A stretch of DNA of 64,000 nucleotides from JBKDZP01 sp047971315 (GTDB lineage: Bacteria > Bacillota_I > Bacilli_A > RF39 > UBA660), in the NCBI GenBank assembly GCA_047971315.1, contig JBKDZP010000002.1, positions 1 through 64,000 on the forward strand. The letters are read 5' to 3'. The notes beneath the pieces were generated by a model that did no database searches, was not told the DNA's origin, and worked only from the letters and a program-made list of their open reading frames with translations. The translations under genes were made by a program, and so were the position numbers. This document shows positions 1 through 8,521 of this stretch, piece by piece (the stretch's first letter is position 1; the number at the start of each line of letters is the position of its first letter).

Positions 1-120
1 ATTTAATAATAACATAAAATATTTAGTTTTCAAATGACTTAAATTCTTCCTGGAAATAAAATTTTAAATTAATTTTAAATGATATCTCAATTTTTATATC
101 TTTAAGTCCATTATTATTTA

Positions 121-155
121 TTTATTGTTATTATTTATTGTTATTATTTATTTTA
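121..155. repeat. 13-base AT-rich tandem repeat
   Basis: The unit TTTATTGTTATTA occurs at 121-133 and again at 134-146, followed by a partial third unit to about 155. It lies at the 3' end of the decayed MerR gene on the reverse strand and is probably a slippage product. Confidence 0.6.
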
Positions 156-496
156 AATAAAATATTATCGTAAAATTGTTGTTTTTTATCTATATATTTT
201 ATACTGTCTTTAATTTCATTTAATTTTTCATATAATTAAACTTGTTTTTTTCTTAAAATTTTCTTTCTTTCTAATATTGTATCATCGCCTATAAAACAAA
301 GATTAAGATATTCTTTCATTTTTGATATGCTCAACTCACATTTTTTTGAACAAGACAAACTTTTAATTCAAGAAATGTTTCATCATCAAATATTCTGAAA
401 TTATTTTTATCTCTTTTTAGATTAAATACTAATCCTTCATTACAATAATATTTTAAAGTGTCATAACTAAAATTAGCTAATCTAAAAAAATTTCAT
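131..496 (-). pseudogene. MerR-family transcriptional regulator, decayed
   Basis: The reverse strand encodes a recognisable MerR regulator in pieces. The first segment carries the winged-helix core (YDTLKYYCNEGLVF, then KRDKNNFRIFDDE). The second, in another frame, continues with the MerR hallmark LSISKMKEYLNLCFIGDDTI and ERKKIL, then the dimerisation helix (LYEKLNEIKDSIKYIDKK). The frame changes near 330-345, and an in-frame TAA interrupts the dimerisation helix. The only ATG (494-496) is out of frame with the HTH segment. MerR proteins bind DNA as dimers through this N-terminal domain. With at least two frameshifts and one stop, this copy cannot make a regulator. Family assignment is by motif recognition only. 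The gene it controlled is unknown; the divergent neighbour at 576 is also decayed. Confidence 0.75.
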
Positions 497-519
497 TTTT
501 AATAAAATATAATTAATAT

Positions 520-547
520 TTGACAAAAAAGCTATGCATGATATAAT
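520..547 (+). promoter_or_regulatory. Sigma-A type promoter
   Basis: TTGACA at 520-525 and TATAAT at 542-547 with a 16-base spacer, followed by AAGGGG and an ATG at 576. It is a consensus promoter placed in front of a decayed gene. Confidence 0.7.
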
Positions 548-575
548 ACACTTTAATAAAAAAGGGGAATAATTT

Positions 576-961
576 ATGAATATAGGTTTTGACATTGATG
601 TTGTATTTATAAATCAAGAAAAGTTTCAATTAAAAAATGGTATTAAATTTTTAATAAAAAGATATATTGATAAATATTATAAAGAAAATAATATTAAATT
701 AAAAGAAAAAGATGTTTGCGTATTTGATATTACAAAAAAAGTAAATTATTCAAATATATATGAAAAACATTATATAAAAATTCTAAATATAAAGTTGTAA
801 ATTTTGGTAATCAAATTCATGTAGGAATAGATGACATGCTTGATGAAAAAAATGAATTATTATATAAACCAACAATTGATTTATTAGAAGAGTATAAAGA
901 ATATTATAACAATAAAGAACAAATTCAAAATTATTCAAAGATCTTAGTAAAACGAAGATAA
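576..961 (+). pseudogene. HAD-like phosphatase/nucleotidase fragment, frameshifted and internally deleted
   Basis: The first 74 codons (576-800) begin MNIGFDIDVVF, which resembles HAD motif I (DxDGV) with the Gly replaced by Val. After TAA at 798-800 coding continues in another frame (about 775-961) as SKYKVVNFGNQIHVGIDDM through to QIQNYSKILVKRR. The two parts together are about 128 residues, far short of a complete HAD nucleotidase of roughly 200 or more. The central motifs II and III are missing, so an internal deletion as well as a frameshift is likely. A good promoter and ribosome binding site remain. The family call rests on motif I and overall N-terminal resemblance, so it is tentative. 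Confidence 0.5.
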
Positions 962-991
962 AATATTAGTAAAAAATGCTAATATTTTTTT
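961..991 (+). terminator. Rho-independent terminator
   Basis: AAATATTAG (961-969) pairs with CTAATATTT (979-987) and is followed by T residues. It overlaps the last base of the decayed HAD-like gene. Confidence 0.75.
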
Positions 992-1136
992 ACAGCTTTT
1001 TTAATAAGTAAAACTAATGCTAGTATTTTTTATTTAACTAGTTATTCTTTCGTCTTTAAGTAAAAGAAATTATCTAAAAAGTATATTTTTTAAAAGATTT
1101 ATGGTATACTACTCAAGCAGTAAAAAGGAGAGAATT

Positions 1137-2471
1137 ATGAAATTTAAAGAATTAAAGTTATCAGAAGATATAATAAAGGCGATAGATAAAATGGGGTATG
1201 TAGAAGCAACAGAAATTCAAACGTTAGCTATTCCTAAAATATTAGAAAATAAAGATGTAATAGGACTTGCTCAAACAGGTACAGGTAAAACAGCAGCTTT
1301 CTCATTACCTATAATAGATAAAATGATAAGAACTTCTAAACCAGATAAAATAATTAAGTTTTTAATTATTAGTCCAACTAGAGAACTTGCAGTTCAAATT
1401 AAAGAAAATATTATAAAGTATACTGAAGAAACAAATTTCAAGTGTAGTGTAATTTTGGGCGGAGTTAATCAAGATTCTCAAAAAAGAGTTTTAAAAAATG
1501 GAATTGATATATTAGTAGCTACGCCAGGAAGATTGGTTGATTTAATTAATCAAAATAAAGCCGATTTAAGTAATGTTGAATATTTAGTGTTAGATGAAGC
1601 TGATACTATGCTTGATATGGGATTTATTAAAGATGTTAAATTTATTATAAATAGAACAAAAAAAAATCGACAAACCTTATTATTTTCGGCTACAATGCCA
1701 AAAGAAATTAAGGAGTTAACGACTAGTATAATGAATAATCCAGTAACAATAAAAACTAAAGTAGAAAAAGTAACTGCAGATAAAATAGTTGAAGAATTAT
1801 ATTTTGTAGATACTAAAAATAAAACTAATTTATTAATGGAATTGATTTCAACAGTTGAAAAACCAACTACTTTAATATTTACAAGAACTAAGCACGGAGC
1901 TAATGATTTAGCTGATAAACTTGCTTTATATAAAATTAAAACAAGTATTATTCACGGAAATAAAAGTCAATCAAATAGAGTTAAAGCTTTAAGTGATTTT
2001 AAATCTGGAAAAACTAGAATAATGATAGCTACAGATATAGCTGCTCGTGGTATAGACATTGCTAATTTAGGATTAGTAATAAATTATGATGTTCCAGAAA
2101 AAGCTGAAATATATGTTCATAGAATTGGTAGAACAGCTAGGGCTGGTAAAGCTGGTAAGTCTTTAATGTTATGTTCAAGTAAAGAACTAAATGATTTAAA
2201 AAGTATTGAAAAATTAATTAACCATAATATTAATATAATTGAACATAAATATCCTATGGTCGAATTAGAAAAAAAAGAAAAACGAATTTCTAAATCAAGT
2301 AGTAAAAATAAATTTTCAAAAAATTCAATTGCTAACAATGGTAATAAAAAAGATTTTGAATCAAATAAAACTAATAAGAAATCTAATAGTAATAATTTTT
2401 CTAAAAATAAAAGTTTTAAAAAACATACTTCTTTAACAAATGGTAGAAGTAATTATAGAAAATCAAAATAA
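1137..2471 (+). CDS. DEAD-box ATP-dependent RNA helicase
   Basis: A 444-residue superfamily 2 RNA helicase that unwinds RNA duplexes with ATP, probably in ribosome assembly or mRNA decay as for CshA/CshB/DeaD proteins. Motifs in order: Q motif (EATEIQ, residues 23-28), Walker A AQTGTGKT (45-52), PTRELA, TPGRL, DEAD (153-156), SAT, ARGID and HRIGRTARAG (from 328). The C-terminal 70 or so residues are a Lys/Asn/Ser-rich tail without a recognised RNA-binding fold, common in this family. An upstream in-frame ATG at 1101 exists, but AAGGAG at 1125-1130 supports the start at 1137. The gene is monocistronic, with its own terminator. cshA is the likely orthologue, but paralogues cannot be excluded. 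Confidence 0.95.
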   Translation: MKFKELKLSEDIIKAIDKMGYVEATEIQTLAIPKILENKDVIGLAQTGTGKTAAFSLPIIDKMIRTSKPDKIIKFLIISPTRELAVQIKENIIKYTEETNFKCSVILGGVNQDSQKRVLKNGIDILVATPGRLVDLINQNKADLSNVEYLVLDEADTMLDMGFIKDVKFIINRTKKNRQTLLFSATMPKEIKELTTSIMNNPVTIKTKVEKVTADKIVEELYFVDTKNKTNLLMELISTVEKPTTLIFTRTKHGANDLADKLALYKIKTSIIHGNKSQSNRVKALSDFKSGKTRIMIATDIAARGIDIANLGLVINYDVPEKAEIYVHRIGRTARAGKAGKSLMLCSSKELNDLKSIEKLINHNINIIEHKYPMVELEKKEKRISKSSSKNKFSKNSIANNGNKKDFESNKTNKKSNSNNFSKNKSFKKHTSLTNGRSNYRKSK

Positions 2472-2472
2472 T

Positions 2473-2527
2473 AATCAGATAAATTAGTAAATATAAAAGT
2501 AATTTTTAATTTATCTGATTTTTTTAA
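2473..2527 (+). terminator. Rho-independent terminator of the helicase gene
   Basis: A 14-base stem (2473-2486 with 2507-2520) followed by a T-run. Confidence 0.8.
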
Positions 2528-2944
2528 AAAATTATATTGTTATAATTTTTTTTATAAAATTAATAGAAGATTATTTTTTCATTAGAATTGAAATACTAAA
2601 TAGAAACAATCTAAAATTAAAATCATAATATTTAAAAATTGCTAAATTTTCAAAGTATAATTATTTTGAAAAATATGTTATAATTAATTTATTTATAGGA
2701 AGTGATGTTTTTTTGACAAATTTATATTTTCAAAGTGCAAGTTTAGTTTATATGAGGATTATATATCTAAACCTTTCAGTAAAGAGTAAATAAAAATAAA
2801 ATTAAATTTAATATTTGCTAAAAATAAGACAAGTTCTATTAATAAGTGGGATGATGTTCCAAAACATGTAATAGTTGATAAAACGTATTTAGATAAATAA
2901 ATGAGTTAAAAAACAATTTATAAACTATATAATTTGATGGAAAT
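2528..2944. other. Intergenic region, possible coding remnants
   Basis: About 420 bases without an intact gene. Short open stretches exist on the forward strand (about 2713-2793 and 2797-2900, the latter ending WDDVPKHVIVDKTYLDK), but none has a start with a ribosome binding site. It may be a degraded gene; no family can be assigned. Confidence 0.4.
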
Positions 2945-2976
2945 GAGGTGAATCGAGTTAGATTACTCGATATTAT
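2945..2976 (+). promoter_or_regulatory. Hairpin between ribosome binding site and start codon
   Basis: GAGGTG (2945-2950) is 26 bases from the ATG at 2977, much too far for normal initiation. The gap contains a perfect 7-bp inverted repeat, ATCGAGT (2952-2958) with ACTCGAT (2965-2971). If it folds, the Shine-Dalgarno sequence is brought to an effective distance of a few bases. The upstream reading frame is closed by TAG at 2959, so no ATG/GTG/TTG start fits the SD directly. An ATT at 2962 is the only nearby alternative. Confidence 0.55.
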
Positions 2977-3495
2977 ATGAATTTAGAAAATAATTTAATA
3001 TGGATATTATTCGGTGAAAATAATTTTGGATATGTAGATGGAGAAGTAGTATCATTTCCAGCAGTTACAAATGTTAGACATTTAGAATTGTTAAAAAAAT
3101 TTTGTAGTAATAATGAAATCTCATTGTCCAAAGCTGATAATGAAATTGAATATGCAAAAGGATTAGCCGAATTAAACATGGCGGTATTTATTAATTCTGG
3201 CAAAGCTACAGAGGATAAATACTTTGGAATATGGCTCATACCAGAATTATTAACAACAAATCAAATAAGTAAATTTGAAGAATTAAAATCATTATTTGTA
3301 GAAAAATATGATTCTAAAATGTTTAAAACACCTGTAATCACAACTAGTTGTATAAGCTATAAATCAAATATAAGTGGTTGTAGAGATTTAGCGATAGAAA
3401 GTATTATAGATGGAACAAATATTAAAAATGGAATAGAATTATTATATAAAGAACTGGAACAACAGAAAGTTCTACTTAGTCAAAAAAACAAATAA
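2977..3495 (+). CDS. Unknown protein, 172 residues
   Basis: No family recognised. The predicted protein is soluble, with no signal peptide or membrane segment. It has an aromatic N-terminal region (NLIWILFGENNFGYVDGE) and an acidic/polar C-terminal helix ending in QQKVLLSQKNK. Base composition and codon use match neighbouring genes. The start is chosen as the first ATG of the frame; the distance to the upstream GAGGTG is unusual (see the hairpin entry). It stands alone, with a terminator immediately downstream. Calling it a gene rests on length and codon pattern only. Confidence 0.75.
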   Translation: MNLENNLIWILFGENNFGYVDGEVVSFPAVTNVRHLELLKKFCSNNEISLSKADNEIEYAKGLAELNMAVFINSGKATEDKYFGIWLIPELLTTNQISKFEELKSLFVEKYDSKMFKTPVITTSCISYKSNISGCRDLAIESIIDGTNIKNGIELLYKELEQQKVLLSQKNK

Positions 3496-3543
3496 TTAAC
3501 GTTAAATTTACAAAAGTTAACATTTTCAAAAAATTCTGTATGT

Positions 3544-3568
3544 AAAGTACATGTATATGTGCTTTTTT
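3544..3568 (+). terminator. Rho-independent terminator
   Basis: AAAGTACAT pairs with ATGTGCTTT (one G-T pair) around the loop GTAT, followed by a T-run. Confidence 0.65.
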
Positions 3569-3631
3569 ATTTACACTAAACTAGTTAATAATAATAATAT
3601 ATGGTATTATAATATAAGAAAAGGTGATTAA

Positions 3632-4168
3632 ATGAAAACAAAATCAAAAAAAGAACTACTAAAAATAATCTTTTTAGGACTTGCAGTATTAGATGTATTT
3701 ACAGTTTCAATACTATTATATTTTTTATTAACTATCCTAATTATATGTATAGTATTAGGAACTATAATGTATATAGGTAAATTAATTATAATAATTTATC
3801 AAGTAATTCTTTCACTTTCTCAACTGGAGATATTTTTAGGACTCGGATACCTAAGTGTTGCAATAATTTATTTATTAATAATTATTTTCTTAATATATTT
3901 AACATATAAACTTCTTAATTCAATAAAAAATATTAATACAAAAACAAAAAGATTTCTATATTTAAATGAGATAATCAAAGAACCAAAAATAAAAAAAGCA
4001 AAAAAAGAAAAAAAATACAAAAAGATTTTAATAATGCTATCTGTAATAGCTTTAATATCCTTTTTTATATCAGTTTTTACAGGTGAATTTGCAATTATTA
4101 AACAATTTATAATTGATAATTTTGAATTTGGCAAGATATACAAATATATTGAAGGGTGGGTAAAATAA
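3632..4168 (+). CDS. Unknown membrane protein, 178 residues
   Basis: Three to four hydrophobic segments are visible: about residues 10-50 as one or two helices, 64-92, and 131-150. A strongly basic cytoplasmic stretch (EPKIKKAKKEKKYKKI) separates the second and third groups. No family recognised. An AAGGTGATT ribosome binding site precedes the ATG. Its stop codon shares one base with the start of the YjdF-like gene (TAATG), so the two are probably co-translated. A role in the same membrane process is inferred from that arrangement only. Confidence 0.8.
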   Translation: MKTKSKKELLKIIFLGLAVLDVFTVSILLYFLLTILIICIVLGTIMYIGKLIIIIYQVILSLSQLEIFLGLGYLSVAIIYLLIIIFLIYLTYKLLNSIKNINTKTKRFLYLNEIIKEPKIKKAKKEKKYKKILIMLSVIALISFFISVFTGEFAIIKQFIIDNFEFGKIYKYIEGWVK

Positions 4169-4953
4169 TGAATTTACACAATTTTGAAAAAGTATATGAA
4201 AACTCATCAAAAATATCAATCAGAGTATATGTAATTCTTAGAATTGCAATCATTGTTTGTTTAGTTAGAGAACTTTTTTTACAAAATTATAATAATGCTT
4301 TACTATGTGTTTTATCTTTGATTTTATTTTTGATTCCAATTTTTATAAAAGATAAATTTAAAATTAATATGCCGACTGCTATTGAAACAACAATATTTTG
4401 CTTTATATTTTCTGCAGAAATATTGGGTGAAATAAGCAACTTTTATGGAAATATTTATATATGGGATAGTATTTTGCATACTATTAATGGATTTTTGTGT
4501 GCAGCTGTTGGTTTTAATTTAATAAATCTTTTAAACAATAAAATTAAGGATTTAAGTCTTACACCATTGTTTGTAGCTATATTTGCATTTTGTTTTTCAA
4601 TGACAATAGGAGTTTGTTGGGAATTCATAGAATTTAGTTTAGATAAATATATTTTTGCAGATTCTCAAAAAGATAGGATAGTTCAAACAATATCAACAGT
4701 AGAGTTAGATCCAATACAAGATAATAATGTTGTTGTAATTAAAAACATTAATCATACAATCATCTATGATAAAGATAATAATGAACTTGCTACTATTAAT
4801 GGTGGATATTTAGAACTAGGAATAATTGACACAATGAAAGATTTATTTGTAAATTTAATAGGTGCAATTGTATTTTCTATTATGGGATATTTATATATTA
4901 CAGACAGTAAAAAATACAATTTTGCAGAAAAATTTAAAATAAAAAAAGTCTAA
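4168..4953 (+). CDS. YjdF/DUF2238-like membrane protein
   Basis: A 261-residue integral membrane protein resembling the YjdF (DUF2238) family, whose function is unknown. Hydrophobic helices sit at about residues 22-60, 75-95, 105-125, 135-155 and 225-245. Family-typical motifs are WDSILHTINGF, GVCWEFIEF and DTMKDLFVNLIGA near the last helix. A polar loop between the last two helices may be extracytoplasmic. An in-frame GTG at 4156 exists, but ATG 4168 follows the purine-rich GAAGGGTGGG and overlaps the preceding stop by one base. A terminator overlaps its 3' end. Confidence 0.75.
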   Translation: MNLHNFEKVYENSSKISIRVYVILRIAIIVCLVRELFLQNYNNALLCVLSLILFLIPIFIKDKFKINMPTAIETTIFCFIFSAEILGEISNFYGNIYIWDSILHTINGFLCAAVGFNLINLLNNKIKDLSLTPLFVAIFAFCFSMTIGVCWEFIEFSLDKYIFADSQKDRIVQTISTVELDPIQDNNVVVIKNINHTIIYDKDNNELATINGGYLELGIIDTMKDLFVNLIGAIVFSIMGYLYITDSKKYNFAEKFKIKKV

Positions 4954-4969
4954 ATAAATAGACTTTTTT
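4943..4969 (+). terminator. Rho-independent terminator
   Basis: AAAAAGTCTA pairs with TAGACTTTTT. It overlaps the stop codon of the YjdF-like gene and faces the converging rpmB terminator. Confidence 0.75.
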
Positions 4970-4986
4970 ATTTTAAAAAATTAATC

Positions 4987-5011
4987 AAAAAAATAGATAT
5001 TTTATCTATTT
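4987..5011 (-). terminator. Terminator of rpmB
   Basis: Read on the reverse strand, AAATAGAT pairs with ATCTATTT and is followed by a run of T just past the rpmB stop. Confidence 0.7.
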
Positions 5012-5012
5012 A

Positions 5013-5198
5013 CTAGGCTGCAACTGTATTTTGATTTTTTTTAAGTGTTCTTAATTCTCTAGCACTCATTACTACTTTACTACCATCTGCTAAAGTTACT
5101 TGTTGTAAGTTTGGTCTTTGGGCATGTCTAGTAGCTCTTAATGAATGAGATCTTCTATTTCCAAATAAAGGTTTTTTTTCAGTTATTTTTTTTGCCAT
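5013..5198 (-). CDS. rpmB: 50S ribosomal protein L28
   Basis: A 61-residue protein of the large ribosomal subunit. It carries the L28 signature GNRRSHSLRATRHAQRPNLQ at residues 13-32 and the usual basic C-terminal half. The length matches bacterial L28 (about 60-78). An AGGAGG ribosome binding site lies just upstream of the ATG. The gene is monocistronic on the reverse strand with its own promoter and terminator. No zinc-binding CxxC pair is visible, so it is a zinc-independent form. Confidence 0.95.
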   Translation of the reverse strand: MAKKITEKKPLFGNRRSHSLRATRHAQRPNLQQVTLADGSKVVMSARELRTLKKNQNTVAA

Positions 5199-5243
5199 AT
5201 TAAATTCCTCCTTTAATAATTTCTTTTGTTCCTACGCCATATA

Positions 5244-5272
5244 ACTTTACCATAAACTGTTGTATAAGTCAA
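5244..5272 (-). promoter_or_regulatory. Promoter of rpmB
   Basis: On the reverse strand, TTGACT (5272-5267) and TAAAGT (5249-5244) with a 17-base spacer, about 45 bases before the rpmB start. Confidence 0.6.
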
Positions 5273-5339
5273 ATATTTATGCTCAAATTGTTTCAAAAAA
5301 ATGAAAAAAATGTTAAAATTAATATATGGAGGTAATTTT

Positions 5340-8258
5340 ATGACTTTTTTACCACTTTATATCAAAACAGAATATACACTTTTAGAGAGTTTAATAAAGA
5401 TTGATGATTTGATTAATTTTGCTATTAAAAATAATATAAAAGCTCTTACTATTACCGATAATAATATGTTTGGAGTAATGGATTTTTACCAAAAATGTAT
5501 AAAAAATAATATTAAACCAGTTATTGGGTTAGAAGTAGTATTTGAAGATGTAAATTTTGTTTTATATGCAAAAAATGAAATCGGTTATCATAATTTAATT
5601 CATTTAACTACAATTATGAGAAGTACTAAATTAACTAATGAAGATTTAAAAAAATTTAGTAGCGAGTTAATTTGTATTATCCCATTTGCAAGTTTAAAAA
5701 TTGAAAATATAATTATTAATTCATACAATGATATATATTATGGATTTAAAAATAATAATGAAGCCAAGGCACTGGTTAATAAAAAAATAGTTTATATGAA
5801 TGAAACATTATATTTAGAAAAAAATGATTATATATATTATAACTACTTAATTCATATTAAAAATGGTTTAGTTTTAGAAGAAAATAATATAGTAAATATC
5901 GAAAATTCATTAACATTAATTGATAATTTAGAACTTTCAGATATAGCGATCAATTCCAATAAACAAATATTAGGAAAATGTAATATTGAAATCACTAAAG
6001 AAAATAATTTATTACCAACTTTTGATTGCCCTAATAATTATAATAGTTTTACATATTTAAAAGAATTATGTAAACAAGGTTTAAAAAATAGATTTGGGTC
6101 TACAGTAAGCAAAACATATATTGATAGATTAAAATATGAACTTGAAGTGATAGAAAAAATGGAATTTTGTGATTATTTTTTAGTTGTATATGATTATGTA
6201 AAATATGCAAAAGAACATAATATTTTAGTAGGTCCAGGTCGTGGTAGTGCTGCAGGGTCATTAGTTTCATATGTGCTTTTTATTACTGATGTTGATCCAA
6301 TTAAATATCATTTATTATTTGAAAGATTTCTAAATCCAGAAAGAACTACAATGCCAGATATTGATATTGATTTTGAATATACAAAAAGGGAAGAAGTTAT
6401 AAATTATTGTATTGAAAAATATGGAAGTAAAAAAGTAGTTGGAATAATAACATTTAGTACAATGAGTTCTAAACAAGTAATTAGAGATGTTGGAAAAATC
6501 ATGAATATCAATATTGAAAGAATTGATTTTATTTCTAAAATGTTAGATTCTAAATTGAGTCTTCAAGAAAACATTAATAAATCTAAAAATCTTGAAAGTT
6601 ATATAAAAAAAGATAAAGAATTAGTAAGATTATTTCAAGTATCTAAAAAATTAGAAGGAATGAAAAGACATTCTTCAGTTCATGCTGCAGGTATTGTAAT
6701 GTGTAACAAAAATATCGATGATACAATTCCTTTAGAACCTCATGATGGTCATTTTATAACAGCTTATTCAATGGAATATTTGGAAGATTTAGGTTTACTA
6801 AAGATGGATTTTTTAGCTTTAAAAAATTTAACTATAATTCAAACTATAACAGAAAGCATTGAGGGAGATATTAATTTTGATAATATTCCTTTGGATGATT
6901 ATAAAGTATTAGATTTATTTAAAAATGGTAACACAAATGGAATTTTTCAATTTGAATCAAAAGGGATGATAAATTTTTTACGTAAATTTCAACCATCTTC
7001 ATTTGAAGATATTTTTGCTGCATTAGCATTGTTTAGACCAGGCCCGATGAATAATATAGATAATTATATTAATAGAAAAAATGGATTAGAAGAAATTAAT
7101 TATATTCATCCAGATTTAGAAAATATTCTAAAACCAACTTATGGTATTATTGTTTATCAAGAACAAATAATGCAGATATCAAGTAAAATGGCTGGATATA
7201 GTTTAGGTGAAGCAGATGTTTTAAGAAGAGCAATAGGTAAGAAAAAACATGAACTTATGATTAAAGAAAAAGAAAAATTTATTCAAAAATCAATTGCTAG
7301 AGGATATAGTAAAAAAGATTCAATTTCAGTTTTTGACTTAATTTTAAAATTCGCATCCTTTGGATTTAATAGATCTCATTCAGTTGCATACGCTATTATT
7401 GCTTATAAAATGGCATATTTAAAAGTTAATTATCCAATATGTTTTATGACATGTTTATTAAATATTAATGTTGGTAGTGAAATAGATAGTAAAAATTATA
7501 TATATGAGTCAAAAATGAGTGGTATTGAGATTAAGGGTCCAAATATTAATCTGAGTAGTGATAGATATGTTATATTAGAAAAAAAAATAATTTATCCATT
7601 GTCTAATATCAAAGGAATTGGGGTAGGGACTGCTTTAAACATAATTAAGGAAAGAGAATTTAATAATTTTACGGATATATTCGATTTTATAAAAAGAGTA
7701 AATAGAAAAGTAATAACTAAAAAAGTATTACAAAATTTGATTTTATCAGGAAGTTTTGATACATTTGGCTATACTAGAAAGACTTTAATGGATAATATTG
7801 ATATTTTATTAAATTATGGAGAATTAGTTAATGAAATTGAAGAAGAGTATGTTTTAAAACCAGTTTTAGAAAATACAAAAGAATATTTGAAAAAAGAACT
7901 TTTAGAATATGAATTAGATGTATTTGGATTTTATTTAACCAATCATCCTGTTACTGAATATAAGGTTAAATATCAAAATTGTATCGATTTAAATATGACA
8001 TCAAATTTTTTTGATAAGATTGTCTTTGTAATTGGATTAGTAGATCATAAAAGAGAAATTAGTACTAAAAAAAATGAAATTATGTGTTTTTTAGATATAA
8101 GTGATGAAATAGGTAAATTAAGTGTTACTATTTTTCCTAAAATTTATCAAAGTATTGAAGAAATCAAAATAGGAGATATTGTTATAGTTAAAGGAAGAAT
8201 AGAAAAAAGATTTGATCAATTTCAATTAATTTGTTCAGAAATGAATATTATTAAGTAA
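5340..8258 (+). CDS. dnaE: DNA polymerase III subunit alpha, DnaE type
   Basis: A 972-residue C-family replicative polymerase. An N-terminal PHP domain (about residues 5-200) is followed by the palm with GPGRGSAAGS and the catalytic PDIDIDF (aspartates near 340-342), and by helix-hairpin-helix and C-terminal OB-fold segments (last 80 residues). Low-GC Firmicutes usually also carry PolC; DnaE then extends RNA primers on the lagging strand. At 972 residues it is somewhat shorter than B. subtilis DnaE (about 1,115). An in-frame ATG at 5301 exists, but GGAGG at 5328-5332 supports the start at 5340. It diverges from rpmB and stands alone. Confidence 0.95.
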   Translation: MTFLPLYIKTEYTLLESLIKIDDLINFAIKNNIKALTITDNNMFGVMDFYQKCIKNNIKPVIGLEVVFEDVNFVLYAKNEIGYHNLIHLTTIMRSTKLTNEDLKKFSSELICIIPFASLKIENIIINSYNDIYYGFKNNNEAKALVNKKIVYMNETLYLEKNDYIYYNYLIHIKNGLVLEENNIVNIENSLTLIDNLELSDIAINSNKQILGKCNIEITKENNLLPTFDCPNNYNSFTYLKELCKQGLKNRFGSTVSKTYIDRLKYELEVIEKMEFCDYFLVVYDYVKYAKEHNILVGPGRGSAAGSLVSYVLFITDVDPIKYHLLFERFLNPERTTMPDIDIDFEYTKREEVINYCIEKYGSKKVVGIITFSTMSSKQVIRDVGKIMNINIERIDFISKMLDSKLSLQENINKSKNLESYIKKDKELVRLFQVSKKLEGMKRHSSVHAAGIVMCNKNIDDTIPLEPHDGHFITAYSMEYLEDLGLLKMDFLALKNLTIIQTITESIEGDINFDNIPLDDYKVLDLFKNGNTNGIFQFESKGMINFLRKFQPSSFEDIFAALALFRPGPMNNIDNYINRKNGLEEINYIHPDLENILKPTYGIIVYQEQIMQISSKMAGYSLGEADVLRRAIGKKKHELMIKEKEKFIQKSIARGYSKKDSISVFDLILKFASFGFNRSHSVAYAIIAYKMAYLKVNYPICFMTCLLNINVGSEIDSKNYIYESKMSGIEIKGPNINLSSDRYVILEKKIIYPLSNIKGIGVGTALNIIKEREFNNFTDIFDFIKRVNRKVITKKVLQNLILSGSFDTFGYTRKTLMDNIDILLNYGELVNEIEEEYVLKPVLENTKEYLKKELLEYELDVFGFYLTNHPVTEYKVKYQNCIDLNMTSNFFDKIVFVIGLVDHKREISTKKNEIMCFLDISDEIGKLSVTIFPKIYQSIEEIKIGDIVIVKGRIEKRFDQFQLICSEMNIIK

Positions 8259-8521
8259 AATAAATAAAGGATCAACTATAAAAAATTTATTCTTATTTTT
8301 CTACACGTACAAATGTTTTAATAAAATAATTTTGGTGATAAATTGAAACATATTATTCTACATAATGAAAATGAATATTGAAAATCCAAAAGATTATTTA
8401 AAAGAAAAGTCTGGTTTTGATATAATAAGTAAAACAACAATAAGCAAGAGTATAAAATCAAAAAAAATTTAAATAGTAGGTATTTATGTTATACTTAATT
8501 AGTAAATAGGAGTGATTAATA

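Noticed and set aside
121..155. CRISPR-like repeat
   Set aside because: The 13-base units are directly adjacent without spacers; it is a simple tandem repeat.
2797..2900. WDDVP-containing stretch resembling part of SufB
   Set aside because: The match is only five residues, there is no start or neighbouring suf gene, and the surrounding frame is closed.
8365..8472. A 35-codon open frame (MKMNIENPKDYLKEKSGFDI...) between dnaE and tex
   Set aside because: No ribosome binding site, no recognised family, and such short AT-rich frames are expected by chance.
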